Below, one piece after another: positions 25,323-35,673 of a DNA stretch of 64,000 bases. Within the stretch, counting starts at the first letter, position 1. The number at the start of each line of letters is the position of its first letter. The position numbers and the translations under genes are program-made. The DNA lies in contig CAYRZQ010000003.1 in the NCBI GenBank assembly GCA_964428835.1, positions 52,734-116,733 on the forward strand, written 5' to 3'. The stretch is from JAIXWP01 sp964428835 (lineage in GTDB: Bacteria; Bacteroidota; Bacteroidia; Flavobacteriales_D; Sanyastnellaceae). The notes below the pieces were generated by a model. It made no database searches. It had not been told where the DNA came from and saw only the letters and a program-made list of their open reading frames with translations.

Positions 25323-28300
25323 GTGAAAACCATTTTTATTGGCCTTCAAGCGACATTTGTCTTAATATTCTTGTCGCTCAATACTTTTAGTCAGCTTAGT
25401 TTTAAGTCTCAAAATAATTTTGAATATTCATTTGAGTATTCACAACTCAATCCTCCACAGGCGGAGTTTACAGCATCTCGCACTGTTCTGCCTGCTTTGT
25501 CTAGTGTTACATTTACCAGCACATCTATTGGCGAAGTGACCAGCTATGAGTGGTCTTTTTCCGGTGGAAATCCTTCTACGAGTACGGTTGCATCACCTGG
25601 TGTCTTCTACTCTACACCAGGGACGTATAGCGTGACGTTAACGGTTACCAATTCTTTTGGACAAGACACGGAAACCAAACTGGACTTCATTGTGGTTAAT
25701 CCAACGTTTTCCATGTGTTCTAATACGAGTTCAAATTCCGATAATGGAACGCTCTATGATTCGGGCGGACCTAGCTCTAATTATACAAACAACCAAAACT
25801 GTAATTTTTTAATTAGTCCTGCTTGCGCTGATAGCATCGTACTAAACATAGTAAGTTTCGCTACAGAGCAGGGTTATGACTTTCTCACCATTTATGACGG
25901 CCCGAACAGCACTTTTCCTATACTCTTTAGCCAATCAGGAACGATTTCGTCAACAATAGTTAGGGGGTCCAATAGCTCCATGTTCATGATATGGAATTCA
26001 GATATTTCTCAGGCAGGACAGGGGTTTCAAATTAATTGGTCAACAATTGCTGTCGGTAGTGAGCCTATTGAACCTATTTTGTTTTCAAATACAAGCACAG
26101 CAATTTACAATACTCCTGTATCCTTTTCTAATAATACGACTGCACCTTATTTAAGTACGGCTTGGGATTTTGGAGATGGAAGCACAGCAACAGGAAACAA
26201 CACTATTCACACTTTCCTTTCCAATGGTGTTTTTGAGGTGCAAATGGAAGTGTTTGTTTGTGGAACCTCATTTATAGGGTCACAGATAATAACAGTTTCT
26301 GGAGCACCTGAAATAGATGTAATAAGTGAACCGATAGAGTTGACTTTGCAATGCGGAACGGATACGACTATTACACTAGATGTTTCAAATATTGGTGAGT
26401 CAAATTTGAATTGGAGGTTGACCGAAGCGGACTCCTTAAATAGTCATCTTACAATTTTGGCTCTTACATCAGGCACCGATATAGGGATGGAGTTTGCTAA
26501 CACGCTTGCTGCAATTTCTTCCGAGTTGACAAACTATTCCGTTATTACTACTTCAAGCACAAATGCTAATACGATAGCTGCATTAATGGAAAATGTTGAT
26601 GTGATATTGTTTCCAGAAAATGAATCTATAAGTTTAACTTTATATAATAATGTCGCTACGTTGATTCAGAGTTTTGTGTCGAATGGAGGAGTAGTTATAC
26701 AATGTCATCCATCATTCAGTCAAGTAACAGTGTTGGATTTATTTGATATTTTCAATTTTACCACCGAAACACCTGAAGTCAACACTAGTTTTCTCTTGAG
26801 CAATCCAGCTGATCCCATTTCTAATGGATTGACGCTGCCGATCATCGGACCGAATTCCACAAGATCGTATAGAATCACGAATCCAAACTATGTCTCTTTA
26901 CTTTATCCGACGAGCTTAAATGGAACTCTGAGGACAATGGCTGGATATAGACAAATAGGGCAAGGAAGGGCTTATTTATTGGGAACGGATTTTACCACCA
27001 CAAATTCTAATATCACAAGACTCTTCGCCAATATGTTGAACTCTGCAAGGTCCGCAGAATCATTAGATTGGATAACTTCAGAAACTGCTTCAGGCCAGAT
27101 CGGAGCACAATCCACTCAACAAATTCAACTGTCCATTTCGACTCTTGATTTATTATCTGGAGAGTATCAAGGATATTTAATTCTTGATTCAAACGATGAT
27201 GACGAATACCAAATTGAAATTCCCATTGATCTGAATGTTGTTGGCCAAGGTGAGTTTCGAACATTGAATGAATGTTTGGATATGGGTGAAGTACCTGTTA
27301 ATTCATTTGAAACAAGGGGTATTTGGCTTTACAATGATGGCTGTGAGGAAATCAATATCTCTTCGATAATCTTTGAGAATGAGAATTTTGAAGCATACCC
27401 TAATGGTAATATTATTTTGCCTCAGGATAGTCTTTATGTCACAATTGGAGGCTTTATTGGTTCGCAAGGCGAGTTTGATACATTTGCCGAAGTGCATAGT
27501 AATGTGAGCACATTTTCCTTTTGTATTGAAGGAAATGGAGTTTTAACAGGTGGGTTTGTATTGAATGCAGATAGTCTAAATCTTCAATTGAACACATGTG
27601 GTGACACACAGTCTATTCAAGTCTTAGCCACGAATTACCTTGCAGAGCCGGTAAACGTTAGTATATCAGAATTGCCATCTCCAATTGAAGTAATTGAAAT
27701 AGGAGTCTTGCTTAATGGCGTTGATGTCTTTAATGGTTGGTGGAATATTCTCGACTTTTTAGAGAATTTGCCCGAAAGTAATTACAATTTAACTGTTACT
27801 TCTGCATCAACAGAAAGTGCTATATCTGAATTTGTTCAAGGAAAAGATATTATAATAATACCAGAAATAGAAACCAGTCCACTTTCATACAATTTCATTT
27901 TGAATCCTATTCTAGAGGATTTCACGTTTGCAGGTGGCCGCGTGATTTTATTTAGTCAAAGTCAAGGAAATTTAGCTTCTCAAAATAGCTTGGGACTATT
28001 TTCTGTAACTGGTGATGAGTTCGTGTTTGGAGATATACAAGTGAATACTGAAAGTGACTTTAGTATTGGTCTTCCAGAGGAATTTGCTTCCAGCCCTTTT
28101 ACTGTGGCCATTGAGGCTACCAACCCCGGCATACAACCCATTGCAACGTTTGGTTCTAGTTATGTGGCTTGTTATCGCGATAATGGACTTGGGCGTATTT
28201 TCTATTTCGGATTTACCTATTTAAACTTTTCGGAGTTTTCTGATATTCTTCTGAGAAATATTATAAACGATGCTCCAATAGACTATCAAGGAAATATTAC

Positions 28301-31300
28301 TTTCAATAGCGATTTAGCATTGAATGAAGGTGAATCGACAGCGATTGAATTCACTATAAGCTCCGACAACTTATCAAATGGAAGATACATTATACCTTTT
28401 GGGTTTCAAGTAAATGATGAGTTAAGTTTTGTCGATACCGTATTCGTCGTAGTTGATGTGCAAGGCGCCCCATGCGCTGACTTTGAATATATTCAGTCTT
28501 GTCAAAATACTTTGAATTTTTTAAACACAAGTATAAACGACGTGACAAGCGTTGTTTGGGATTTTGGTGATGGAGTTCAAGATACGGAATTGAATTCCAG
28601 TCATAGCTATTCCCAAAGTGGTATTTACGAAGTCTCGCTAACTGCTTGTAATGATTTTGGATGTGACACAAAGATTGAAACAATCGATGTGATCACGATT
28701 AGTCAGCCAATACCTCCAAGCTGTATAACCAATAACGTAAATTCACTTTATGAATATGGTATTTGGAAAGTTAATTTTGGAAGTATCTCAAACACTTCTC
28801 AAGGAGGAGTCGATGATTATCAAGATTACTCATGTGATTATCTAACTGATGTAGTAGCAGGTGATAATCTTCCATTTGTGATTGAAACGTTTAATAATGA
28901 AAGATTGAAGTTTTGGATTGATTTTGACAATAATGGGGAGTTTAATGATGATACAGAGCTGATCTACCAAAATTCTTCCTTAGAAAATATTCATAGTGGT
29001 GTAGCTTTCATCCCATTCGATGCTGTGTTGAACACACCGCTTAGAGCTCGTATAACGTCGGATGCTTTTTTAATTCCTGGAGCGTGTTCTAATCCAGCCA
29101 ATGGACAAACGGAGGATTATGCCGTTAGAATATTGCCGGTTTCAGGGCCTCCCGTTGCGGATTTTTTCGCAATTCCTCAAACAGGCTTTATAGGGCAAAC
29201 AATGAATTTTATAAATACTACCACTGGAGGTGCCACAACTTATCAATGGATTTTTGAATCGGCAAATTCTCTAGAAAGCAATGACATCAATCCTACAAAT
29301 ATTTATAATCAAATTGGGGTATATGACGTGACTTTGATCGCTTCCAATGAGTTTGGCTCCGATACTATTACAAAACCTGACTATATCACAATCACCAATA
29401 CAGTGAACTTATGTTCAGGTATAACAACTACGACAATGCCTTCTGGAGTACTTTATGATTCGGGAGGGGAATTTGGTGAGTATGAGAATAACGAATCATG
29501 TACTTTTTTGATTCAACCAGAATGTGCTGGTTCTATTTTTTTAAATATAGATTTCTTTAGCACCGATGGATGTTGTGATCAATTCCAGATCTATAATGGA
29601 TCTTCTCAGAATTCACCATTGATTGCTTCTATTAATGAAGTTGCCCCTTCGACTACAATCGAAGCTACTAGTGGTTCTGTATTTATTGTCTGGACCACAA
29701 GCTTTTCTGAGGAGGGTGCTGGATTCGAAGTTTCATGGACATCTACTTTATTGTCGCAGGGTGATGTAGTATCTGATTTTACCATTTCAAACTCAACCCC
29801 AGCGCTTTATGAAGACGTGAATTTTTCAAATATGTCGAATGCAAATGCTGATGAGTTCTTGTGGGATTTTGGGGATGGATCAATTTCAACGGAGCTCAAT
29901 CCATCGCATTTTTATTTAATGCCAGGAATGTATAGCGTGAGTTTAATTGCAAGTAACTGTGAAGATTCTGATACTGTTACTTATCGAGTTTTTGTGCAGG
30001 AAGCGCCCGAATTTGAAGTCAATGGTGCTGAAGTAAACTACATTACTGGATGCTTCAATCAAGAAGATGCTTCCATAATCTTATCAAATAATGGAGATGG
30101 AGAATTGAATTGGTCACTTGAGCCTATTATGGATGGTCCAGTAAGAGTTTTGATGCTTACTCATGGTACTAATCCTAACATAGGCAACGAGAATTTGCTT
30201 ACTGCACTTTATTCTATACCAACGAACCTTTTGGTGGACCAATCAAGTCTTTCAAATGCTACACTGATTGAGCAAATTATTTATGATTATGATGTGGTTT
30301 TACTTCCTGAACTTACACAGAATGTAAACTTTTATTCCATCATCAGCTCTCTATTACTTGACTTTGCCGAGCAGGGAGGCACTGTGATTAAGTGTGCCCC
30401 GCGATCAACGGCGGATATCACTAATACAGGTCTTTTCACTGGACAACATTTAGGGTCCACGAGTTCAGGTCAGTTATTTGCTAATACATCGAATGAATTG
30501 ACTGCATTTTTTCCGTCATTCTTTAGTGCTGTCACCACTACCTATTATGCCAATATCACAAATACCGATTTCGTATCACTTATTACCTTCAACGGTAATG
30601 ATGTCTATGGATATAGGCAGATTGGTGCTGGACGTGCTTACCTAATAGGCTATGATTTTTTTGTTCAAAATTCAAATGCATCCAGTGCGCTGGTTCGTTC
30701 TGTTGAAGTAAATAATGGCTTCGTAGCAACGACTCTACCTGAATGGCTTACAATAGAGCAATCAAGTGGCACCATCGAACCTGGAGAATCTGAAGAGTTT
30801 GTATTTAGCCTTAATATCACAGGATTGCCGTCTGGAGTCTATAATACTGCTGTCCCTATTTACACCAATGATCCATTGAATGGTGAAGAGTTTGTTTTTA
30901 TCAACTTATACTTAGATGTCAGCCCTTGTCCGTCATTCGCTGTAACGAGCAGTTGCAATGGGGCTACCACTTTGCAAAACACTTCAATCAACTATAATTC
31001 TGTTATTTGGACAATAGAAGGACAGGGAGTTTACGAAGGAGAATTCGTAGAATTGGATTTACCTGGAGAAGGCATTTATGAAGTTGTGATGGAAGTCTGC
31101 AATTCCATACTTTGTGTGACAGACACTCAGTATGTAACCATTTCTCAAAGTTCTATCATTGAGGATTTTTCGTGTATTCCTTCTGCTCCGGGCAGTTGTT
31201 GTAATAGTGTGCTTAATAGCTTATATTCTATCAGTGGAATTCATGAAAATACTTTTTTAATAAATAATCAAAGTCACTACTCAAACTTTTCTTGTTCTGA

Positions 31301-32336
31301 TCTGATTTATTTGCAAGAGAACGCTTTTTCAACGTTTGAGCTGGAGTTTGGTGTAAACTCATCATATATAATTTATATCGATTATAATAATGATTTAGCT
31401 TTTTCAGATAACGAATTGCTCACGTCTGGTTTTAGTAATTTCCTCAATTATGAATTTATTCTGCCTGCTGATGCAATTAGTGGAGAGCTTCTAAGAATGA
31501 GAATTATTCTCGATGATAATGCTTCTCAATTAAATCCTTGTACTATTCCCAACGGCGGCTCAGCTTATGATTTTGTAGTATTCATTATCGGCGAAGATCT
31601 GTTGCCTATAGCATTGTTTAATGTCGTTGAGGGTGGATGTTCCCAACAAAGAGGATTCGTTAATAATTCAGTAAATGCGTCGTCCTACACTTGGAACTTT
31701 GGCGACGGAAATACTTCATCCGATGCCAATCCGGTGCATGAATACGCGGCATCTGGAGTGTATGAGGTGACGTTGACGGCTATCAATGAATTGGGACAAG
31801 CGCAAACGACACAAACATTGGAAGTTGAGGTAATTGAGGATAATATCTCTACGGTCGGACCATTGTTTGTGAGCACACCGATACAATTCGCGTTATCAGG
31901 AACGTATGATTCTTATTTTTGGGAAACCAGCGATGGCCAAGCGTCAACCGCTGCGTCGCCCATATTTAGTTTTGATGCCGTTGACATCTTTAGTATTACC
32001 GCAACTGTATCAATCGGCGATTGCGAGTTAACATTCTTGTATGAATTCGACTTACTACCACTTAATGTAGAAGATTCTGGTAATTCCATAGCTAGCGTTT
32101 TGTACCCCAATCCAACCAACAACACAGCTTATTTAGAGTTATCGGATTTTACTGGCGAAACTCCAGTAGTTGAATTATTAGATGTCACCGGCCGCCTCAT
32201 TGGGCCATGTCGAAAAATTTCAGAAGGGGAGGGGATGTTGAAATATATTATTGAACCTTCAGTAAATGGGGTCTATCTGATAAGAATTAAATCGGGTGAA
32301 GCCAGCAGAACTTTAAAATTGGTGGTGAGCAAATAA
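25323..32336 (+). CDS. Giant T9SS cargo protein with PKD, CUB, GEVED and nested GATase-like domains
   Basis: This 2337-residue protein starts at GTG with a signal peptide (about residues 1-23). Domains in order: PKD (40-130), CUB (131-240), PKD (250-330), an immunoglobulin-like sandwich (about 333-645) into which a Rossmann/GATase1-like domain (about 376-575) is inserted, a second such module (about 742-1045), PKD (1048-1125), GEVED (1132-1272), PKD (1276-1359), CUB (1362-1472), PKD (1482-1559), a third nested module (1559-1869), PKD-like (1869-1942), GEVED (1954-2089), PKD (2099-2169) and a T9SS sorting domain (about 2256-2337, LYPNPTNNTAYLEL). The inserts carry a near-N-terminal LTSGTD or LTHGTN, a central GGxVI, and GYRQIGxGRAYLxG. 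It is secreted or surface-attached, with inferred adhesion or polymer binding. No catalytic triad is evident. Confidence 0.85.
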   Translation: MKTIFIGLQATFVLIFLSLNTFSQLSFKSQNNFEYSFEYSQLNPPQAEFTASRTVLPALSSVTFTSTSIGEVTSYEWSFSGGNPSTSTVASPGVFYSTPGTYSVTLTVTNSFGQDTETKLDFIVVNPTFSMCSNTSSNSDNGTLYDSGGPSSNYTNNQNCNFLISPACADSIVLNIVSFATEQGYDFLTIYDGPNSTFPILFSQSGTISSTIVRGSNSSMFMIWNSDISQAGQGFQINWSTIAVGSEPIEPILFSNTSTAIYNTPVSFSNNTTAPYLSTAWDFGDGSTATGNNTIHTFLSNGVFEVQMEVFVCGTSFIGSQIITVSGAPEIDVISEPIELTLQCGTDTTITLDVSNIGESNLNWRLTEADSLNSHLTILALTSGTDIGMEFANTLAAISSELTNYSVITTSSTNANTIAALMENVDVILFPENESISLTLYNNVATLIQSFVSNGGVVIQCHPSFSQVTVLDLFDIFNFTTETPEVNTSFLLSNPADPISNGLTLPIIGPNSTRSYRITNPNYVSLLYPTSLNGTLRTMAGYRQIGQGRAYLLGTDFTTTNSNITRLFANMLNSARSAESLDWITSETASGQIGAQSTQQIQLSISTLDLLSGEYQGYLILDSNDDDEYQIEIPIDLNVVGQGEFRTLNECLDMGEVPVNSFETRGIWLYNDGCEEINISSIIFENENFEAYPNGNIILPQDSLYVTIGGFIGSQGEFDTFAEVHSNVSTFSFCIEGNGVLTGGFVLNADSLNLQLNTCGDTQSIQVLATNYLAEPVNVSISELPSPIEVIEIGVLLNGVDVFNGWWNILDFLENLPESNYNLTVTSASTESAISEFVQGKDIIIIPEIETSPLSYNFILNPILEDFTFAGGRVILFSQSQGNLASQNSLGLFSVTGDEFVFGDIQVNTESDFSIGLPEEFASSPFTVAIEATNPGIQPIATFGSSYVACYRDNGLGRIFYFGFTYLNFSEFSDILLRNIINDAPIDYQGNITFNSDLALNEGESTAIEFTISSDNLSNGRYIIPFGFQVNDELSFVDTVFVVVDVQGAPCADFEYIQSCQNTLNFLNTSINDVTSVVWDFGDGVQDTELNSSHSYSQSGIYEVSLTACNDFGCDTKIETIDVITISQPIPPSCITNNVNSLYEYGIWKVNFGSISNTSQGGVDDYQDYSCDYLTDVVAGDNLPFVIETFNNERLKFWIDFDNNGEFNDDTELIYQNSSLENIHSGVAFIPFDAVLNTPLRARITSDAFLIPGACSNPANGQTEDYAVRILPVSGPPVADFFAIPQTGFIGQTMNFINTTTGGATTYQWIFESANSLESNDINPTNIYNQIGVYDVTLIASNEFGSDTITKPDYITITNTVNLCSGITTTTMPSGVLYDSGGEFGEYENNESCTFLIQPECAGSIFLNIDFFSTDGCCDQFQIYNGSSQNSPLIASINEVAPSTTIEATSGSVFIVWTTSFSEEGAGFEVSWTSTLLSQGDVVSDFTISNSTPALYEDVNFSNMSNANADEFLWDFGDGSISTELNPSHFYLMPGMYSVSLIASNCEDSDTVTYRVFVQEAPEFEVNGAEVNYITGCFNQEDASIILSNNGDGELNWSLEPIMDGPVRVLMLTHGTNPNIGNENLLTALYSIPTNLLVDQSSLSNATLIEQIIYDYDVVLLPELTQNVNFYSIISSLLLDFAEQGGTVIKCAPRSTADITNTGLFTGQHLGSTSSGQLFANTSNELTAFFPSFFSAVTTTYYANITNTDFVSLITFNGNDVYGYRQIGAGRAYLIGYDFFVQNSNASSALVRSVEVNNGFVATTLPEWLTIEQSSGTIEPGESEEFVFSLNITGLPSGVYNTAVPIYTNDPLNGEEFVFINLYLDVSPCPSFAVTSSCNGATTLQNTSINYNSVIWTIEGQGVYEGEFVELDLPGEGIYEVVMEVCNSILCVTDTQYVTISQSSIIEDFSCIPSAPGSCCNSVLNSLYSISGIHENTFLINNQSHYSNFSCSDLIYLQENAFSTFELEFGVNSSYIIYIDYNNDLAFSDNELLTSGFSNFLNYEFILPADAISGELLRMRIILDDNASQLNPCTIPNGGSAYDFVVFIIGEDLLPIALFNVVEGGCSQQRGFVNNSVNASSYTWNFGDGNTSSDANPVHEYAASGVYEVTLTAINELGQAQTTQTLEVEVIEDNISTVGPLFVSTPIQFALSGTYDSYFWETSDGQASTAASPIFSFDAVDIFSITATVSIGDCELTFLYEFDLLPLNVEDSGNSIASVLYPNPTNNTAYLELSDFTGETPVVELLDVTGRLIGPCRKISEGEGMLKYIIEPSVNGVYLIRIKSGEASRTLKLVVSK

Positions 32337-32342
32337 TGCTCA

Positions 32343-33416
32343 TCACCAGATATTAAACTCCTGATCCTTCATATCATCAACTATGTTTTTGATTACGGAA
32401 TTGGCATCTTTCTTTGAAGATTGCATTTGTGACATCATGAACTTATAATTATCTAAATGCTTCTGTTGCTCCTTGGCAATGAGTTTTGAGCTGTAGTATA
32501 CAATATTGCTGAATGAAGAAAAATAGCGCAGGAGGTTATAACGCGGATCATTTAGTATCATGGCGAATTTATATTCCTCTTCACGCACTTGCTCTTTGAG
32601 CATCTCGTTTATATAAGTTAATCGCTCCTCCGATTGTTTCTCCGCAAGTGTTTTATCACTCTGAATCCATTCCAATTCAATCTTCAACAAGGTTTGAATA
32701 TCCTTGTTTTTGTAAGCCACAGTGAGCTGTTTCATCCACTCCGTCTTTTTCAATCTTAGCTCTTCATCAGGCTCGCTGTCGGGGTGAAGGAGCTTCACGA
32801 GGCTTTTATACATACCAGAAAAACTTTTGTCCTTTTCCTCGTCAAATTGCGCCTTGGCCGCTTCCTTTTCTAGTTGCTTTTTAGTTTTCTTTTTCTCTTT
32901 TCTTTCACCTCCATTATCAAAAGGTTGAGATTGATAATAGTTTTGGAAATCTTCTTCTTCGCCACCGAAATCCTCTTCCATTTCTCCAAAAATATCATCT
33001 AAAATGTCATTGAGCTCAGCATCTTCTTTGTCGTTGTATCCTGTTGCCTCTTCCAGTTTTTTCAGCTTTTCTTCGCTAATCTGATAGGGACAGTGCATAA
33101 GATTACCTTTGATTATATCCACATACTGCAGAATATAGTTTTCTTTTTCTCGACTCAATTTATTAGAGTTGAAATAATCAATCACTGATAGTAGAAAATC
33201 TGCTTGCAATTCACAGAGTTCGCCATAGACGGGCATTACATCTCTATGGGTTTCCAGTAGATTTTGCTCCAAACGCAACTTGATTTTCTCTTGATCGGTC
33301 TTTAATTGTTCCAGTTTTTTGAGAAGCGTATTGAATTTTTTCGCTGATTTCGAAAGTGTAGCTTCTTTATTCGAGGGTACAATGATCAAGTCGTTGGTAT
33401 CTTTTTGCTTTTTCAT
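32343..33416 (-). CDS. J-domain-like protein with a coiled-coil region
   Basis: This 357-residue soluble protein has an N-terminal coiled coil (about residues 15-60), a highly acidic middle (about 125-165), a Lys/Glu-rich helix (about 170-200) and a J-domain-like segment SGMYKSLVKLLHPDSEPDEE with the HPD motif (about residue 212), followed by helix KTEWMKQLTVAYKNKDIQTLLK. The J-domain HPD loop normally stimulates DnaK ATPase, so a co-chaperone role is plausible, but the Gly/Phe and zinc-finger parts of DnaJ are absent. It ends only 6 bp from the convergent T9SS giant. Confidence 0.65.
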   Translation of the reverse strand: MKKQKDTNDLIIVPSNKEATLSKSAKKFNTLLKKLEQLKTDQEKIKLRLEQNLLETHRDVMPVYGELCELQADFLLSVIDYFNSNKLSREKENYILQYVDIIKGNLMHCPYQISEEKLKKLEEATGYNDKEDAELNDILDDIFGEMEEDFGGEEEDFQNYYQSQPFDNGGERKEKKKTKKQLEKEAAKAQFDEEKDKSFSGMYKSLVKLLHPDSEPDEELRLKKTEWMKQLTVAYKNKDIQTLLKIELEWIQSDKTLAEKQSEERLTYINEMLKEQVREEEYKFAMILNDPRYNLLRYFSSFSNIVYYSSKLIAKEQQKHLDNYKFMMSQMQSSKKDANSVIKNIVDDMKDQEFNIW

Positions 33417-33473
33417 GGATGCTAAGATAAACGAGTCTATACTTAACTATTTCCGCTATCGATTTGATAAGGC

Positions 33474-33508
33474 AAAAAAAATCCCAACCTTTCGATTGGG
33501 ATTTTTTA
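33474..33508 (-). terminator. Intrinsic terminator of rpsA
   Basis: AAAATCCCAA pairs with TTGGGATTTT around a short loop, with A and T runs on both sides, just downstream of the rpsA stop on the minus strand. Confidence 0.85.
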
Positions 33509-33529
33509 ATTCTATAAAATCAGAAAGAA

Positions 33530-35479
33530 TTACTCAGCAGTTTCGCTGTTGTTACCTTCCATTTTGTCTTTCAAATTCGCCAATACATCAAGGTCTCCAA
33601 GTGTTGACTTTTCAACTTGAGCATTGACAGCCTTCACAGCAGAAGAAGATTCAGCGCCACCTTCCTTCTTAGGACGAGCCGCTTTCTTAGGTGCTTCTGC
33701 ACCAGCTTCTTCTTCTTTCCAAGTACCAGTGTGAGATACAGAAATCTTGCGCTGATTCTTGTTGAATTCCAACACGATGAAGTCGAGGGTTTCTTCTACT
33801 TTAGCAGTAGAACCGTCAGCCTTCTTCAAGTTCTTATTCATACAGAAACCTTCAAGACCGTATGGAAGAGTTACGATAGCGTGGCTACCTTCTTTCTTCA
33901 CAATAGTACCTTGGTGCTTAGAACCTTCAACGAATACTGTTTCGAATACATCCCATGGATTTTCTTCAAGCTGCTTGTGACCGAGGCTGATGCGACGGTT
34001 GTCTTTATCAAGCTCCAATACTACTACATCGATTTCATCACCGATTTGGCAGAATTCAGATGGGTGCTTGATTTTCTTGCTCCAAGAAAGGTCAGAAATG
34101 TGGATCAATCCGTCGATGCCATCAGCAAGTTCGCAGAACACACCAAAGTTGGTGAATGCACGAACTTTAGCCTTGTGCTTGCTTTCTACTGGGAAACGAG
34201 CTTCAATACCTTCCCATGGATCTTGCATTAATTGCTTCATACCCAATGAAAGCTTGCGCTCATCTTTATCTACATTCAATACCACACATTCTACTTCTTC
34301 GCCAACTTTCAAGAAGTCTTGAGCAGAACGGAGGTGTGAACTCCATGACATTTCAGAAACGTGGATCAAACCTTCTACACCTGGAGCGATTTCTACAAAT
34401 GCACCATAGTCAGCAAGAACAACCACTTTTCCTTTTACTTTTTGACCTACTTCAAGGTTTTCCTGAAGAGCATCCCATGGGTGAGCAGAAAGCTGCTTCA
34501 AGCCGAGAGCGATACGCTTCTTCTCATCATCAAAGTCGAGGATAACAACGTTGATTTTAGAATCAAGCTGCACCACTTCTTCTGGATGATTGATACGGCC
34601 CCATGAAAGGTCTGTGATGTGGATAAGACCATCCACACCGCCGAGGTCAACGAATACACCGTAGCTAGTGATGTTTTTAACAACACCTTCCAATACCTGA
34701 CCTTTTTCAAGACCAGACATGATTTGCTTCTTCTGTTCTTCGAGCTCAGCTTCGATGAGAGCTTTGTGAGATACAACAACGTTCTTAAACTCGTTGTTGA
34801 TCTTAACCACTTTCAACTCCATCACCTTACCAACGTATACATCATAGTCGCGGATTGGCTTCACGTCGATCTGAGAACCTGGCAAGAATGCCTCGATTCC
34901 GAATACATCAACGATAAGACCACCCTTCGTGCGACACTTAACGTCACCTTTGATGATTTCACCAGACTCAAGAGCTCTGTTCACATTACCCCAAGCGCTA
35001 AATACGCGTGCTGTCTTGTGAGAAACTTTAAGCTGTCCGTTTTTGTCTTCCTGTTGTTCAACATATACAGGAACAACATCACCAGGCTTGAGGTCTGGAT
35101 TGTAGCGGAATTCAGTTACTGGGATAACACCCTCTGATTTGTAACCGATGTTTACTACTACTTCTTTTTTGTTCACGAGAACAACTGTACCATCTACTAC
35201 TTCTTTTTCAGCGATAGTAGAAAGTGTGTTTTCGTAGATACTATCAAAACGAGAGCGCTCGTCTGTAGTATATCCGCCTGCTGCTTCGTAAGCATCCCAA
35301 TTAAATTCACCTGTGCTTGTGAGGTAAGCCGCGTCATCCGCTGTGCTGTACAAATCAAGAGGTTCTTCGATTGCGATCTCTTCTTTTTCTACTGCTGGTG
35401 CAATAGTCTCCTCAGCGAGGTTTTCAATTGGATCGATGTTTTCTGCGTCAGCAGCTTTAACTTTTTTAGATTCTGCCAT
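33530..35479 (-). CDS. rpsA: 30S ribosomal protein S1
   Basis: This 649-residue protein binds mRNA on the small ribosomal subunit. Six S1 domains can be recognised (about residues 95-165, 180-245, 265-333, 350-418, 435-505 and 522-590) through repeats such as YGVFVDLGGVDGLIHITDLSW, YGAFVEIAPGVEGLIHVSEMSW and FGVFCELADGIDGLIHISDLSW. An acidic N-terminal extension (about 90 residues) and a Lys/Ala-rich C-terminal tail are usual for Bacteroidota S1. The upstream 190 bp are shared with the divergent acyltransferase gene. In this phylum S1 acts without typical Shine-Dalgarno sequences. Confidence 0.95.
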   Translation of the reverse strand: MAESKKVKAADAENIDPIENLAEETIAPAVEKEEIAIEEPLDLYSTADDAAYLTSTGEFNWDAYEAAGGYTTDERSRFDSIYENTLSTIAEKEVVDGTVVLVNKKEVVVNIGYKSEGVIPVTEFRYNPDLKPGDVVPVYVEQQEDKNGQLKVSHKTARVFSAWGNVNRALESGEIIKGDVKCRTKGGLIVDVFGIEAFLPGSQIDVKPIRDYDVYVGKVMELKVVKINNEFKNVVVSHKALIEAELEEQKKQIMSGLEKGQVLEGVVKNITSYGVFVDLGGVDGLIHITDLSWGRINHPEEVVQLDSKINVVILDFDDEKKRIALGLKQLSAHPWDALQENLEVGQKVKGKVVVLADYGAFVEIAPGVEGLIHVSEMSWSSHLRSAQDFLKVGEEVECVVLNVDKDERKLSLGMKQLMQDPWEGIEARFPVESKHKAKVRAFTNFGVFCELADGIDGLIHISDLSWSKKIKHPSEFCQIGDEIDVVVLELDKDNRRISLGHKQLEENPWDVFETVFVEGSKHQGTIVKKEGSHAIVTLPYGLEGFCMNKNLKKADGSTAKVEETLDFIVLEFNKNQRKISVSHTGTWKEEEAGAEAPKKAARPKKEGGAESSSAVKAVNAQVEKSTLGDLDVLANLKDKMEGNNSETAE

Positions 35480-35638
35480 GAGGGCATTTTAATTTGTATT
35501 TCGTTTCTCTATGATAGAGGTGGCGCAAACGAAAGGGGTTTTACTTTGTAATTAATTCACTGTCAGCGCACTACAACAGTGTTCCCAAAAAGGGCTGCAA
35601 ATATACAACTTTTTCACAAATCCCACAAATTCAGTGAG

Positions 35639-35665
35639 TTTCGTGATTTTCCAAGCTTATCTTCG
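35639..35665 (+). promoter_or_regulatory. Predicted promoter of the acyltransferase gene
   Basis: TTTCG at 35639-35643 and TATCTTCG at 35658-35665 are separated by 14 bp. The -7 box is 8 bp before the ATG. The same TATCTTCG box precedes the gene at 39591. Confidence 0.4.
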
Positions 35666-35673
35666 CGCCCTCT

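Noticed and set aside
34619..35137. Antisense frame over rpsA
   Set aside because: Long antisense frames are expected in a strongly biased gene such as rpsA; it has no recognisable domain.
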